A DNA stretch of 64,000 bases from Bryobacterales bacterium. Lineage in GTDB: Bacteria; Acidobacteriota; Terriglobia; Bryobacterales; UBA6623. The translations under genes and the position numbers were made by a program. The notes beneath the pieces are model-generated. The model worked only from the letters and a program-made list of their open reading frames with translations, did no database searches and was not told the origin of the DNA. How positions within the stretch are numbered: the stretch's first letter is position 1; every line of letters begins with the position of its first letter. Below, in pieces: positions 1 to 9,441 of this stretch. Where the stretch lies: positions 1 to 64,000 of the forward strand of contig JAPOOG010000142.1 of NCBI GenBank assembly GCA_026713545.1. Direction: 5' to 3'.

Positions 1-202
1 CTGGATTCCCGTCGTGCCGCCGCGTCGGACCCGCCTGCAGCCGTGGGAATACGACCGCCTGCTGTACCGCCGCCGTAACGAAGTCGAGCGGCTCTTCCGT
101 CGGCTCAAGGGCTTCCGGCGCATCTTCTCGCGGTTCGATAAGCTTGATGTGATGTTCCTCACTTTCCTACACTTCGCTCTGATTGTCGAGGCCCTGCATT
201 AG
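1..202 (+). CDS. IS5-family-like transposase, C-terminal end only (runs in from window edge)
   Basis: The frame is open from the first bases of the window to a TAG at 200-202. It encodes the last ~66 residues of a DDE transposase. The motif around YDRLLYRRRNEVERLFRRLK matches the C-terminal Y-(2)-R-(3)-E-(6)-K signature of IS4/IS5-superfamily enzymes: tyrosine and arginine, the catalytic glutamate in NEVER, then a lysine. The tail RFDKL..FLTFLHFALIVEAL is also typical. A GTG at position 14 could be mistaken for a start, but similarity continues upstream of it. Whether the element is intact cannot be judged here, because the 5' part lies outside. No terminal inverted repeat was recognised in the ~90 bp after the stop. 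Confidence 0.75.
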   Translation, partial: WIPVVPPRRTRLQPWEYDRLLYRRRNEVERLFRRLKGFRRIFSRFDKLDVMFLTFLHFALIVEALH

Positions 203-295
203 TATTAACAGGACCTAGCGAAGTGGCTGTTCGAGAGCGGACAACACTTGACTCTTCTACTACCGAACTGTCCTCTGCGACACCCCCGCCGGTGG

Positions 296-1159
296 CTAAT
301 CCGTAGGAAACGACAGGGGGAAAGTCGGCTCACTGCCCTGATGGCGCACGCGGGGCTCGATCTCTCGAGCGTGGTACTCGGCGATGTAATCGCTGAGGTT
401 GCGGCTCGCCTCCTCGAGGCAAAGCCTGCCCTTCTCGGCCGTGGCTTTCTCGGCCTCGCCTATGACGCCGCTGTCGGTGTACTGGCTCGTCCACTGTACC
501 TCGCCGACCGCGCCGCTGCCGAACAGATCGACGTAAGTGAACTTCGATGCCCGCTTGTTCGTCTTCGCAATTTCGCTCTTGATCTTGTCCGCGCGCACGC
601 TCTCCGGGGCCAGGTGCAGCAGCATGGATGTCTCCAGTTCCCCGGCATGCGCGCAGCCGCCCGGAAACACGCTCTCGCGCCACTTCGATGAAAACTCCGG
701 ATCCACCTGCAGCAACTGCCACCAGTTGCAGAAGACGCAATGCGCGTCCGTCTCCACGACCAGCCGCCGCGCGGCCAATTCGACCAACGGGCCGTTCGAG
801 CCGTGTCCGTTGACGATCACCATCTTCTTGAACCCGTGGTAGGCCAAGCTCTTGCAGATATCGAGCACGAACTGGATGAAGTGCTCAAAGTGAATGTTGA
901 TCGAGCCCGGGAAGTCCATCACGTGGTGGACGTAGCCATAGCTCACCGGCGGAAGGACAAGGCTGATCTCCGGCCGTAGCCGCGCCGCTGCCGTCGCCAC
1001 CGCGTTGGCGCAAAGATGATCGACCTTCAGCGGCAAATGATGGCCATGCTGCTCGACCGAGCCGGTCGGGATGATCGGGATCTTGCCCAGCTTGACGGCC
1101 TCGTTGACGTCGGGCCACGTCAGTTCGTCGAAGCGATATTCATCACGAATAGAAGGCAT
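296..1159 (-). CDS. Creatininase-family amidohydrolase
   Basis: The 287-residue product has the creatininase fold signatures. GSVEQHGHHLPL (33-44) with D47 supplies metal ligands E36, H38 and D47. NGHGSN (117-122) and HAGELETS (171-178, E174) complete the di-metal site. Family members hydrolyse cyclic amides or related C-N bonds (creatinine, FAPy-type and mycofactocin-precursor substrates). The sequence alone does not identify the substrate, and no mycofactocin or purine-degradation genes are nearby. There is no signal peptide, so it is probably cytoplasmic. The start is an ATG at 1159. It is transcribed away from the PBP gene and has no obvious operon partner; the IS remnant lies just downstream of its 3' end. 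Confidence 0.85.
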   Translation of the reverse strand: MPSIRDEYRFDELTWPDVNEAVKLGKIPIIPTGSVEQHGHHLPLKVDHLCANAVATAAARLRPEISLVLPPVSYGYVHHVMDFPGSINIHFEHFIQFVLDICKSLAYHGFKKMVIVNGHGSNGPLVELAARRLVVETDAHCVFCNWWQLLQVDPEFSSKWRESVFPGGCAHAGELETSMLLHLAPESVRADKIKSEIAKTNKRASKFTYVDLFGSGAVGEVQWTSQYTDSGVIGEAEKATAEKGRLCLEEASRNLSDYIAEYHAREIEPRVRHQGSEPTFPLSFPTD

Positions 1160-1392
1160 ATGCTGAATGCCGGCCAGTTTATCACGTGGTCATTCGGTTG
1201 GTGAATCCACAAGATCAGTTCGGAACCGTGCACTCCGAAGCAGCCGGCCGTGACAGGCCCCCTGGACAACTAGTGCCCGCTGCTCCCGTGGGCCTGAAGA
1301 AAGCCCGGCGCTTCAGCCAGGGATAAATCGTCCACGAGGCGTCCATCTGGAACGGACGGATATTGTGCATCGTCGTCACCATCAAAATCGAC

Positions 1393-1398
1393 TACAAT
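1393..1398 (+). promoter_or_regulatory. -10-like box (TACAAT) 10 nt before the PBP start
   Basis: TACAAT lies ten bases upstream of the TTG start at 1409. If it is used, the 5' leader would be only a few bases long. No convincing -35 hexamer was found at 16-18 bp. It belongs to a recurring pattern in this window of -10-like boxes very near start codons. Confidence 0.3.
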
Positions 1399-1408
1399 AC
1401 GGCTGCCC

Positions 1409-2485
1409 TTGAGAAAAACTGCTTTACAAGCCGTCCTCCTCTGCGGGCTGACACTGGCGGCAGGTTCCGGAGAAGAAGGAACGGGAGGTGCGCCCCGGCG
1501 CGTCAATGAGCAGCCGCCCCGCCCGGCGCGCTGGGCCGGTGACGACATACGCGGCGAAGATCCGGCCGTGCGCCAAGCTGCCACGGACGCGCTGGGCGAC
1601 AATCGGGGCGCTGTCGTTGTTGTCGATCCACTGAATGGCCGCCTCCTCACCGTGCTCAATCAGAAACTCGCCTTTTCCAGCGGCTACATCCCGTGTTCGA
1701 CCATCAAGCTGGTTGTTGCGCTCGCTGCTGTCGAGGAAGGGCTCGTCGCTCCGGAGACGAAAGTCTGGTTCGATGGCTATTGGTTCATGACGATCACTGA
1801 GGGCTTGGCGATTTCGAACAACGTCTACTTCAGTCATCTCGGCGAGCGCCTCGGCTTCGAGCGGCTCAAGCGCTATGCGCACCGCTACGGCTTTGGGGAA
1901 AAGGCGGGCTGGCATCTGGCGGGAGAGCAACTCGGCGAGTTTCCGGCCGAGGAACACTCCTACGGCATCGGCCGCATGTCGACCTTCGGTGACGGGATCT
2001 CGGCCAGCCCGCTGCAACTGGCCGCCTTCGTGTCGGCAATCTCCAACGGCGGACGACTCTATTACCTGCAACGATCGGACAGTCCTGCTCGCAGGGCCGG
2101 TTTCCAGCCTCGTTTGAAGCGGGATCTCCGACTGAGCGAACGGGTGCGAGCCGTCGAGCCCGGTATGTCCGAAGCGGTCCGCCGCGGGACGGGCCGGAAG
2201 GCGCGCACGCCCGGCCAAAAGGTGTGGGGCAAGACGGGAACGTGTAGCGAGCGGATCCGGGGGCGCCGCACCCGGGTGGGTTGGTTCGCTTCCTACAATG
2301 AAGCGGACGGCCGGCGGCTGGTTGTCGTGGTGCTGCTCAAGGGTCGCTCCGACGCCGCCGGGCCGCGCGCCGCCGAGGTTGCGGGAAAGATCTACAAAAC
2401 GTTGGGCGAGCGACAGTACTTCTCTTCGACCGGAGACGTACGGCAACAGGCCGCGCTGGCTCTGCCCGGCTGTTGCTTCGAGTAG
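1409..2485 (+). CDS. Penicillin-binding transpeptidase domain protein (transpeptidase module only)
   Basis: The 358-residue product has the three serine acyl-transferase motifs in order: S97-T-I-K100 (SxxK), S136-N-N138 (SxN) and K275-T-G277 (KTG). The preceding residues (~68-95) resemble the strand leading into a PBP transpeptidase domain. An N-terminal hydrophobic stretch (residues 4-18) looks like a signal peptide or anchor. There is no glycosyltransferase or PBP dimerisation module, so it is much shorter than class A or B PBPs. The SxxK-SxN distance (~39) is short, as in minimal PBP-like or class D beta-lactamase-like proteins. The start is TTG at 1409. It may act in peptidoglycan cross-linking or in beta-lactam binding or hydrolysis. 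MutL follows 87 bp downstream and is probably unrelated in function. Confidence 0.75.
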   Translation: MRKTALQAVLLCGLTLAAGSGEEGTGGAPRRVNEQPPRPARWAGDDIRGEDPAVRQAATDALGDNRGAVVVVDPLNGRLLTVLNQKLAFSSGYIPCSTIKLVVALAAVEEGLVAPETKVWFDGYWFMTITEGLAISNNVYFSHLGERLGFERLKRYAHRYGFGEKAGWHLAGEQLGEFPAEEHSYGIGRMSTFGDGISASPLQLAAFVSAISNGGRLYYLQRSDSPARRAGFQPRLKRDLRLSERVRAVEPGMSEAVRRGTGRKARTPGQKVWGKTGTCSERIRGRRTRVGWFASYNEADGRRLVVVVLLKGRSDAAGPRAAEVAGKIYKTLGERQYFSSTGDVRQQAALALPGCCFE

Positions 2486-2572
2486 CCGAGCTCTTTTGTA
2501 GTCAAACCGCGCATCAAATAAACGACAGTCGCAGGACGGATGCCATGCAGCCGTTCTTTGCAAAGCACCGCC

Positions 2573-4567
2573 ATGGGCCGAATCAAAGTGCTGCCTGACA
2601 CGATCGCGAACAAGATCGCGGCGGGAGAAGTTGTCGAGCGGCCCGCTTCCGTGGCCAAGGAGCTGATCGAGAACTCTCTCGATGCCGGCGCGCAGCGTCT
2701 GCGCATCGACGTGGAAACAGGTGGGAAGCGGCTGATCCGCATCTCCGACGACGGCGTCGGCATGGGCAATGACGATGCTCTGCTCGCCTTCGAACGTCAC
2801 GCCACCAGCAAGCTGCGCGCGGTGCACGACTTGCAGTCGATCTCGACGCTCGGCTTTCGCGGCGAAGCATTGCCCTCGATCGCCAGCGTTTCGCGGCTGC
2901 TGCTCGAGACCCGCACCGAAGAAGAGGCAACCGGCACCAGGATCGAAATCGCGGGCGGGCGCATGTTGAGCGTCACCGAGGAAGCCCGTCCAGCGGGCAC
3001 GACGGTTGCAGTGCGCAACCTTTTCTATAATGTGCCGGCGCGACGCAAGTTCCTCCGCACCGAGAAGACTGAACTTTCACACATCGCTTCGCTTGTCACG
3101 CACTACAGCCTCGCACACATCGACAAGACGATCTTGCTCACAAACGAGAACGGAGAGTTGTTGAAGGTAACGCCGGTCGAGAGTCAGCGGGAGCGTGTTT
3201 ATCAGGTCTTCGGCAGTTCGACCCTCGATCAATTGGTGGAACTCAGCCCCGTCCAGCGCGAGTTGCAAGTGCAGCCCCAGCCGGCGCCGCGGACGCGAGC
3301 CGTGTCACGTGCGAAAGACGGCCTCGATCAGCCTCGGCTTCAGGTCTTTCGGCTCAGTGGGTTCGTCTCTCAACCACAGATCCAGAAGCTGAATCGCAAC
3401 TCGATCTATGTATTCGTGAACCAGCGGCTGGTCCGCGACCGCCTGGTGCTCCGAGCGATCTCGAGCGCCTTCCACAATGTGATCCCTTCGGGCTCTTTTC
3501 CGTTCGCCCTGCTGTTTCTCGACCTGCCGTTTGATGAAGTGGACGTCAATGTCCATCCCTCGAAGACTGAAGTGCGCTTCCGCCATCCGTCCTTCGTTCA
3601 CGACTTCGTGCGGGATGAAATACGGGCGTGCCTGGTTGCCTCGAAGCCGATCTCGACCTTTCCGGTGCCGCCGTCATCGCAAAAAGAGGTGCGCGCGCAG
3701 CCGGCGGCAGACATCCCTTTCTCGGAAGCCTCTCTGACGCTCAGCCGTTCCGACCTGCCGCCGTTCGACGGGGCGATCTTGAAACACGGGCATCCTCCGG
3801 CTCGGGCACTCGATTTCACGGCAGCACCGCCTATCGACGTGGGAATGGTCGTCAACGAACCGGTCGGACGGTCGGACGATTCCGTGGCTGCCTCACTCGA
3901 CGAAGTGTCGACTCCGGGGACAGTCCTTCAGCAGAAAACCCACTCCCGCGACCCCATCGTCGAGCTGCCGGCTGATTCGATGGCCCGGCTTGGCCAGTTG
4001 CGGCCGCTCGGGCAGTTGCATGACAGCTTCATCATCGCGTCAGGACGCGACGGCCTGTGGATTATCGACCAGCATGTCGCGCACGAACGCATCCTGTTCG
4101 AGAAAGTGTTGCGGGAGCGCGCGAGAGGTGATACGGAATCGCAACGACTGCTCGTGCCCGCCATCATCACGCTGCGCCCGGATCAGGAGATCACGCTGAC
4201 GCGCATCGACGAGGAGTTCCGAGCCAACGGCTTCGAGCTCGAACCCTTCGGCCATCGGACGATTGCCGTGAAAGCGGCTCCCGCGGGCCTGAGTCCCTCG
4301 CAGGTCGAAGCCCTGCTGAATGAGATCCTCGACACGCCTGAAAAAGAGCTGCGCGAACTGTCGCTCGACGACCTGCAAAGCCGAGTCGCCGCAACGATAG
4401 CCTGCCACGCGGCGATCAAGGTCAACATGCCGCTCGAACCCGCCAAGATGCAATGGTTGCTCGATGAACTGGCCCGCGCGGAATGTCCGATGTCGTGCCC
4501 CCACGGCCGCCCCATCGCCTTGCAATACGGTCTCAGGGATATTCTCAAGGCTTTTCATCGCCTTTGA
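2573..4567 (+). CDS. mutL: DNA mismatch repair protein MutL
   Basis: The 664-residue MutL couples MutS mismatch recognition to strand processing. GHKL ATPase motifs are intact: E30 and N34 in KELIENSLDAG, DDGVGM (59-64) and TLGFRGEALPS (~92). The C-terminal domain carries the endonuclease signature DQHVAHERILFE (~499-510), equivalent to DQHA(x)2E(x)4E with Ala replaced by Val. ACHAAIK, CPHGRP (~642) and a terminal FHR are also present. This predicts a nicking MutL, as in bacteria that lack MutH. The middle (~360-470) is a low-conservation linker. I chose ATG 2573 because the protein then begins MGRIKVLP, the usual MutL start; an in-frame ATG at 2540 adds 11 residues with no family similarity. 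Confidence 0.95.
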   Translation: MGRIKVLPDTIANKIAAGEVVERPASVAKELIENSLDAGAQRLRIDVETGGKRLIRISDDGVGMGNDDALLAFERHATSKLRAVHDLQSISTLGFRGEALPSIASVSRLLLETRTEEEATGTRIEIAGGRMLSVTEEARPAGTTVAVRNLFYNVPARRKFLRTEKTELSHIASLVTHYSLAHIDKTILLTNENGELLKVTPVESQRERVYQVFGSSTLDQLVELSPVQRELQVQPQPAPRTRAVSRAKDGLDQPRLQVFRLSGFVSQPQIQKLNRNSIYVFVNQRLVRDRLVLRAISSAFHNVIPSGSFPFALLFLDLPFDEVDVNVHPSKTEVRFRHPSFVHDFVRDEIRACLVASKPISTFPVPPSSQKEVRAQPAADIPFSEASLTLSRSDLPPFDGAILKHGHPPARALDFTAAPPIDVGMVVNEPVGRSDDSVAASLDEVSTPGTVLQQKTHSRDPIVELPADSMARLGQLRPLGQLHDSFIIASGRDGLWIIDQHVAHERILFEKVLRERARGDTESQRLLVPAIITLRPDQEITLTRIDEEFRANGFELEPFGHRTIAVKAAPAGLSPSQVEALLNEILDTPEKELRELSLDDLQSRVAATIACHAAIKVNMPLEPAKMQWLLDELARAECPMSCPHGRPIALQYGLRDILKAFHRL

Positions 4568-4647
4568 AGATTTTCCGAAATCGATGGCCCTATGTTCCTG
4601 TTCGACGCGGGAACGCGGCGGCGAGTGAAAGACCCCGGCATGGCTCT

Positions 4648-4902
4648 TCAAACCGGGTTCGGTGAAGACAGCCCGATCTGGCTGAGAGATTCGGAGGGGA
4701 TTTCCGGTGCGGCTTCGGTCGGATGGACAGCCGGTTTCGGTTGCAAGGCCGCGGGCGTGTTCGGATGCGAGAGAAGAAACTCATAGTGGTCTTGACGCGC
4801 TTGCCGGATCACTGCCCGCTCCGCAATGATCAATCCCCAAAGCACGAATACCAGAATGCCGATGACCGCCAGTCCACGATTCGAGATTCCGAAGAGTTTC
4901 AT
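4648..4902 (-). CDS. Small single-pass membrane protein, unknown function
   Basis: The 84-residue product starts at ATG 4902, which has AGGAG five bases upstream. That site decides against the longer in-frame start at 4935. Residues ~9-29 (GLAVIGILVFVLWGLIIAER) form one transmembrane helix followed by a charged segment (RQARQDHYEF) and a proline-rich tail (~50-84). I recognise no family. It lies tail to tail with mutL (80 bp gap). A small inner-membrane protein with a cytoplasmic or periplasmic tail is all that can be said. Confidence 0.55.
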   Translation of the reverse strand: MKLFGISNRGLAVIGILVFVLWGLIIAERAVIRQARQDHYEFLLSHPNTPAALQPKPAVHPTEAAPEIPSESLSQIGLSSPNPV

Positions 4903-5441
4903 GTCAGCTCCTGCATCTCTGTTAGCAATCGCCATGCCAACTTCTCCTGGACGCCGCTTCGAAAAAAGATGACTCCGCCCGCGACTCGTTCAGAAACGAG
5001 TCCTCCACGGCAGATATCAACTCACGCCTTGAGAATCAATGGTTTACAGCCCTGATTCGGCCTGGGATTCCCGGAATGGCACTCCTGAGAGGCCGTGTTT
5101 CCTTCTGCCTGCGCTTCTTTTTCGGCAACGGCTTCGGAGCACCCGCAAACCTGGATCCGGCTTGCCGTGTAAAATGTGCTCCTTTAGAGGACGAGGCGCG
5201 GAGGCCGTGTATTTTTTACACGCCAACAAGCGGCTTGGTGAACATCCCGCATGTCCGTCACCGCGCCACGCAATCGGCGGAAGAAACAGGTCATTTGGTG
5301 GTTTTCGGCCAATCAGTGGTTCACGACGGACACGCTCCTCCTGCACGCCGAGCACTCCTCCGCAAGGGCGGCTGTAAGCTTTCACACCCCTGTTGCAGCC
5401 GCAGCGGTTTTCGACCAGGCATGGCTCGATAGACTGAGATC
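4903..5441. other. Intergenic spacer with two short inverted repeats
   Basis: No convincing gene was found in this 539-bp spacer between two divergent genes. It holds a perfect 8-bp inverted repeat (4983-4990/4995-5002, loop CAGA) and a 6-bp one (5206-5211/5217-5222, loop of five T). Neither is followed by a T-run in either direction that would make a good terminator. They could be operators. Short open frames here show no coding features. Confidence 0.4.
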
Positions 5442-8162
5442 ATGGCTGGTAGGCTTTTCTTTTGTGCAAGGTTGACCTTGTGCGGCCTTCTGGCCGCTGC
5501 CGCGCTTTCGGGACTGGGCGGGCCGCCCGGCGCCCGCGTCTATGACTTGTTCGCCGATCCGGAAGAACACGATGTCTTCTTCGCGGCCACCGACAACGGC
5601 ATCTTTCGCACCGACAACGGCGGTCTCAGTTGGAGGCCGAGCAGCTTCGGCCTCACGAATGCCGGCACCGTCGTGATCACAGGCGCGAAGGGCAGGCTCT
5701 ATGCAGGCACGACCATAGACGGCGTCTTCCTCTCCGACAACAACGGAACGGCCTGGCAACGTGTCAGCAACGGTTTGACAACCCTCGACGTCCGCTCGCT
5801 GGCGGTCGATCCCAACGACCCCGGCGTCCTCTACGCCGGAACGCGCAACGGCGGCATCTTCAAGACAGAGAACGGTGGCCAGGATTGGATCGCCGTCAAT
5901 AACGGCCTGTTGCTGTTCACCCCCGACGAAGGCACGCCCGTCTTCGAAGGCGACTACACCTCTATCGCCATTGATCCGAACGACTCCCAGGTGCTGTACG
6001 CCGTGCAATCAAGCATCGTCGTGCCTGGTAACGGCGTTCTGTTCCGTTCCAGCGACGGCGGCGCCCAATGGACCCACATCAATATCCGTTCCGCTGGGCT
6101 CAGTTTGAAGATCGACCCCAACGACTCCGACACGATATACGTCGGCACGAATCTCGGCCTGATCGTCACCCGAGACCGCTTCGCGAGCACCGAGGTCCCG
6201 GCAGGCCTGCTCGGAGCCTCCGTGACAGACATCGATATCGACAAAAGCAATACCGATACTGTCTACGCCTCTACCCGATTGGCCCGCACATTCCGCAGCG
6301 GCGACCGGGGCGTAACTTGGCAGCCGATCAACCTGGGCATGGCGTTGGGAGAATCCCTCTCTCTGGCAGTCGACCCCCATACGCCGGCGACGGTCTTCGC
6401 GGGTCTCAACGGTGCGGGCGTGTTTCGATCGATTGACTCGGGTGCCCATTGGGAACTCTCGTCCGACGGCATGTTCGGGGCGGATATCCGTGTCATCGAA
6501 CTCGATCCGCAAAACTCCGCTAACGTCCTGGCGGGCGCCTTCGGCGGGGCCATGTTCCTCTCGCAAAACGCCGGCGGCCGTTGGGAAGAAGCTCGCAACG
6601 GCTTCATCGCCGTCCAGCCGCACTCGATCGCCTTCAGTCCGCAAGACCCGCAAATCGTCTACGCCGGCTCGGTCAATCCTTTCTCGCAAGGCAACGGTAC
6701 GCTCTTCCGCAGCACCAATGGAGGCCGTGACTGGCAAAGCCGGGCCACGGGCAGCTCGATCTATTCCGTCGTGGCCGACCCGGCCAACACTGAGAGGCTC
6801 TACGTCGCTACCGCCACCGGCGTCTTCCGAAGCGACGACGGCGGAAACAACTTCACCGGCCTGAACGATATCGACGGCCTCGGGTCGGATGCCCTGCTCA
6901 ATTGGTCCATCACCGACCTGGAGATGGACCCCGGCAACAGCAATGTTCTTTACGCCGTCGGCAACACGTTCGACTTTTTCTCAGGTCGGATCTACCAGTT
7001 TTTCAAGACCGACAACGCCGGTGGACACTGGCAGGACGGAGGCACGACTCCTACGCCGCTGATCGACATCGCCATTGATCCGACTGACACGAGACGAATC
7101 TATATCGGTTCGAGCCTCGGTATGTTCCGCAACCAGGACGCTGCCGAGAACGACGGCTTCGAGATGCTCACTGCTGGCCTGCCGAACGGAGGCAATGTTA
7201 CCGTCACCTCGATAGACGTCGATGCCCAGGATAACGCCGCCGTCTATGCCGCAACGTCCGCCGGAATGTTCAAGAGCACGAACCACGGTTCTTCATGGAC
7301 CATCGCTGACACCGGCTTGCAGACCACCCTCGCCAGGGTTGTGCGGGACGACCCCAGCAACGCGGGAACGCTCTACGCGGGGACATTCAGCAACGGTGTC
7401 TTCAAGACCGTTGACCGCGGTGCAACCTGGAATCCCACGCGCAACCCGCTCACGCTGCTTCCCGTGCTCTCGCGCAAAGGCCTGGTTGGCGCAGCCGATT
7501 TCGACGCCGAGGGCGTCGCGGCAGGCGAAATTGTCTCACTCTTTGCGCTCAACGCGGGTCCGGAGGCCGGCGCCTCGGCTCAGCTCGACCCTGAAACGGG
7601 TACGCTGCCGACCCTCCTGGCGGGTGTCCGCGTCTTCTTCGACGGCATTCCGGCGGCTCTCTTTTTCGTTCGCTCCGGGAGGATTGATTGTCAGGTCCCG
7701 TTCGAAGTCGCCGGCCTCGGCGAGGCCGAAGTCCGCATCGAGGTCGACGGCGTCGAGAGCAACGTCATCACCGCCGATATCCTGGACTCGCACCCCGGCC
7801 TCTTTCCCCTGGTATCGAACTCCGATGGAACCATCAACTCCGAGTCCAACACCGCCTCGGAGAACAGCTTCGTGAATCTCTTAGCCACCGGACAGGGGCT
7901 CGTCACCCCGGAGTTGATGTCCGGTTCACCGACCCCGGCGGGTGAAACCCTCTTCGTTCCGGTCCTGCCGGTTCGGGTCCTGCTCGGTGAGCAGGAACTC
8001 GCCAGCAGCGCCTCCCTCGCGCCCACCTTCGTCGGGCTCCTGCAGGTCAACGTCCTCCTTGGCGGCCTTGCTCCCGGTCAATACGAGCTCTTTCTGGAAA
8101 TCGGCGGCCGCCGCAGCCGACGGGGCGTCAACATTTTCGTCGGCTCGCAATCCGGGGTGTAG
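5442..8162 (+). CDS. Secreted BNR/Asp-box beta-propeller with Solibacter-type C-terminal domain
   Basis: The 906-residue product begins with a signal peptide (~1-30). It then carries about twelve Asp-box repeats of the form S/T-x-(D/N)-x-G-x-x-W, such as RTDNGGLSW, KTENGGQDW, RSTNGGRDW and KSTNHGSSW. Each follows a VLYAGT-type strand, spread over residues ~35-660, as in sialidase/Vps10-like propellers. Residues ~667-900 match the Solibacter C-terminal module (TIGR03437 type): VSLFALNAGP, FDGIPAALFF, INCQVP-like DCQVPFE, then ATGQGLV and LLQVNVLLGG. The catalytic arginine triad of true sialidases was not recognised, so a binding or structural role outside the cell is more likely than glycosidase activity. 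The C-terminal module is the strongest taxonomic clue in the window. The gene stands alone. Confidence 0.85.
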   Translation: MAGRLFFCARLTLCGLLAAAALSGLGGPPGARVYDLFADPEEHDVFFAATDNGIFRTDNGGLSWRPSSFGLTNAGTVVITGAKGRLYAGTTIDGVFLSDNNGTAWQRVSNGLTTLDVRSLAVDPNDPGVLYAGTRNGGIFKTENGGQDWIAVNNGLLLFTPDEGTPVFEGDYTSIAIDPNDSQVLYAVQSSIVVPGNGVLFRSSDGGAQWTHINIRSAGLSLKIDPNDSDTIYVGTNLGLIVTRDRFASTEVPAGLLGASVTDIDIDKSNTDTVYASTRLARTFRSGDRGVTWQPINLGMALGESLSLAVDPHTPATVFAGLNGAGVFRSIDSGAHWELSSDGMFGADIRVIELDPQNSANVLAGAFGGAMFLSQNAGGRWEEARNGFIAVQPHSIAFSPQDPQIVYAGSVNPFSQGNGTLFRSTNGGRDWQSRATGSSIYSVVADPANTERLYVATATGVFRSDDGGNNFTGLNDIDGLGSDALLNWSITDLEMDPGNSNVLYAVGNTFDFFSGRIYQFFKTDNAGGHWQDGGTTPTPLIDIAIDPTDTRRIYIGSSLGMFRNQDAAENDGFEMLTAGLPNGGNVTVTSIDVDAQDNAAVYAATSAGMFKSTNHGSSWTIADTGLQTTLARVVRDDPSNAGTLYAGTFSNGVFKTVDRGATWNPTRNPLTLLPVLSRKGLVGAADFDAEGVAAGEIVSLFALNAGPEAGASAQLDPETGTLPTLLAGVRVFFDGIPAALFFVRSGRIDCQVPFEVAGLGEAEVRIEVDGVESNVITADILDSHPGLFPLVSNSDGTINSESNTASENSFVNLLATGQGLVTPELMSGSPTPAGETLFVPVLPVRVLLGEQELASSASLAPTFVGLLQVNVLLGGLAPGQYELFLEIGGRRSRRGVNIFVGSQSGV

Positions 8163-8370
8163 CAGGAGGGTCAGGACCACAGACTGCGGCGAGCTCGAAC
8201 GTTGAAGGCTCGGCATCTTGGCCGCCGCCGCTGCAGCGGGCTGGGCACGGAGTGACTCCGCCAGGCAATCGTGGGTAGAGGCAGGAAGTAGCGCGGCGGG
8301 AAGGGCCTCTCCGATGATCGAGGGGCTTTCGCCTATCCCCCGGTTGTGGCGGAGAATCCTTCCAGTGAGC

Positions 8371-9264
8371 CTATCTCTTCACTTCCACTCCTGCCCATTC
8401 CTCCAGCAGGGTCACCACCGAGCAGAAGTCTTCGTCGCCGTGGCCTTTCGCGATACTGGCCCCGAACAGTTCATGCACGAGCGACGTGGCCGGCAGCGGT
8501 ACCTTCATCTCGTTACCCGACTCGAGCATCAGGCCCACATCCTTGTGCATCCACTTGAGTGGGAAGGCCGCGTCGAAGTTGCGATCGAAGATGTACGGCG
8601 CCTTGAAGCTGATGAGTCCGGCTTTGGCGGCGCTTGCGTTGAGCACTTCGAGCATCAACTCCGGCTTGACGCCGGCCTTCGTCGCCAGGACCATGCCCTC
8701 GATGAAGCCTTGCATCATGTTGGCGAGCACGAGGTTCTGCGAAAGCTTGGCGTGCAACCCCATGCCCTGCGAACCGCAATAGAAGAGCGTTTGCCCCATC
8801 GGCAGAAAATACTCCCGGACGCTCTCGAAAACCTCCTTGCTCCCGCCAATCATGAAGGTCAGCGTACCGCCGATCGCCCCGGGGGTCGATCCCGTGCAGG
8901 GAGCGTCGAGGAAATCCACTTCCTTCTTTTCGAGCGCTACGGCAATCCGCCGGGCCGCCGTCGGGGCGATGGTGCTGCAATCGGCCACGACGCTTCCCGG
9001 CTTGACGCCGTCCGCGACGCCGTCCTCGCCGATGAGAACGTTCTCGGACATTTCGGTATTCCCGACGCAGAGGAAAATGCAGTCGGCAGATTCGCCGACC
9101 GACTTGGGCGTCTCGCAATAGGTGGCGTTCTCGAACCTGTCTGCCAGAGCCTTGGCCTTCGCGGATGTATGGCTCCAGACAGCGACATCGTGCTCGGCTT
9201 TGAGAAGGTTGGCGGCCATGGGGCCGCCCATGAGTCCGAGTCCGAGAAATCCGAGTTTCGCCAT
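8371..9264 (-). CDS. NAD(P)-dependent 3-hydroxyisobutyrate dehydrogenase-family oxidoreductase
   Basis: The 297-residue beta-hydroxyacid dehydrogenase begins MAKLGFLGLGLMG, with the dinucleotide motif GLGLMG at 8-13. The family substrate motif appears as DAPCTGSTPGA, and the catalytic lysine lies in GLHAKLSQN (~170). The C-terminal all-alpha domain (KWMHKDVGLMLE) is complete. Relatives reduce or oxidise 3-hydroxyisobutyrate, tartronate semialdehyde or succinic semialdehyde. I set the start at 9264 because AGGAG lies six bases upstream; the open frame extends 28 codons further without similarity. It is divergent from the 2-hydroxyacid dehydrogenase gene, with repeat D-A between them. Together they could handle glyoxylate/tartronate-type acids, but that is inference. 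Confidence 0.85.
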   Translation of the reverse strand: MAKLGFLGLGLMGGPMAANLLKAEHDVAVWSHTSAKAKALADRFENATYCETPKSVGESADCIFLCVGNTEMSENVLIGEDGVADGVKPGSVVADCSTIAPTAARRIAVALEKKEVDFLDAPCTGSTPGAIGGTLTFMIGGSKEVFESVREYFLPMGQTLFYCGSQGMGLHAKLSQNLVLANMMQGFIEGMVLATKAGVKPELMLEVLNASAAKAGLISFKAPYIFDRNFDAAFPLKWMHKDVGLMLESGNEMKVPLPATSLVHELFGASIAKGHGDEDFCSVVTLLEEWAGVEVKR

Positions 9265-9347
9265 CGATCGCTCCTGAAAATGCGTCCAAGCCGCTGCCGC
9301 GAAATCCCCAATTGTACGACTTCGAAAGCCTGTGACACAATGTATCA

Positions 9348-9441
9348 CTAGTGAGGCTACACCTCAGACCGACAAGCAGGACCACGGATCTCCGCGTGAA
9401 CTTGACTCGAATGTGAACCTTGGCCAGGGACAAAAAACTAG
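9348..9441. repeat. Dispersed repeat family D, copy A
   Basis: A ~94-bp element bounded by CTAG at both ends (9348-9351 and 9438-9441). It starts with a short hairpin (TGAGG/CCTCA around CTACA). It contains GACCGACAAGCAGG, then ACTTGACTCGAATGTGAACC, and ends in an A-rich stretch. Two further copies lie at 21645-21829. The last base of its right CTAG is the first base of the GTG start of the next gene. Confidence 0.75.

Noticed and set aside
296-1159. Creatininase as a mycofactocin-pathway MftE
   Set aside because: No mftA-D or other mycofactocin genes are in the window; only family-level assignment is justified.
1424-2827. 467-codon minus-strand frame across the PBP and MutL starts
   Set aside because: Both plus-strand genes have intact catalytic motifs; the minus frame is low-complexity and arginine-rich.
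9348-9441. Small protein encoded on the minus strand of D repeats (similar peptides at 9348 and 21645-21829)
   Set aside because: The shared peptide reading reflects the DNA repeat; there are no start codons with ribosome-binding sites, and frames differ at their borders.
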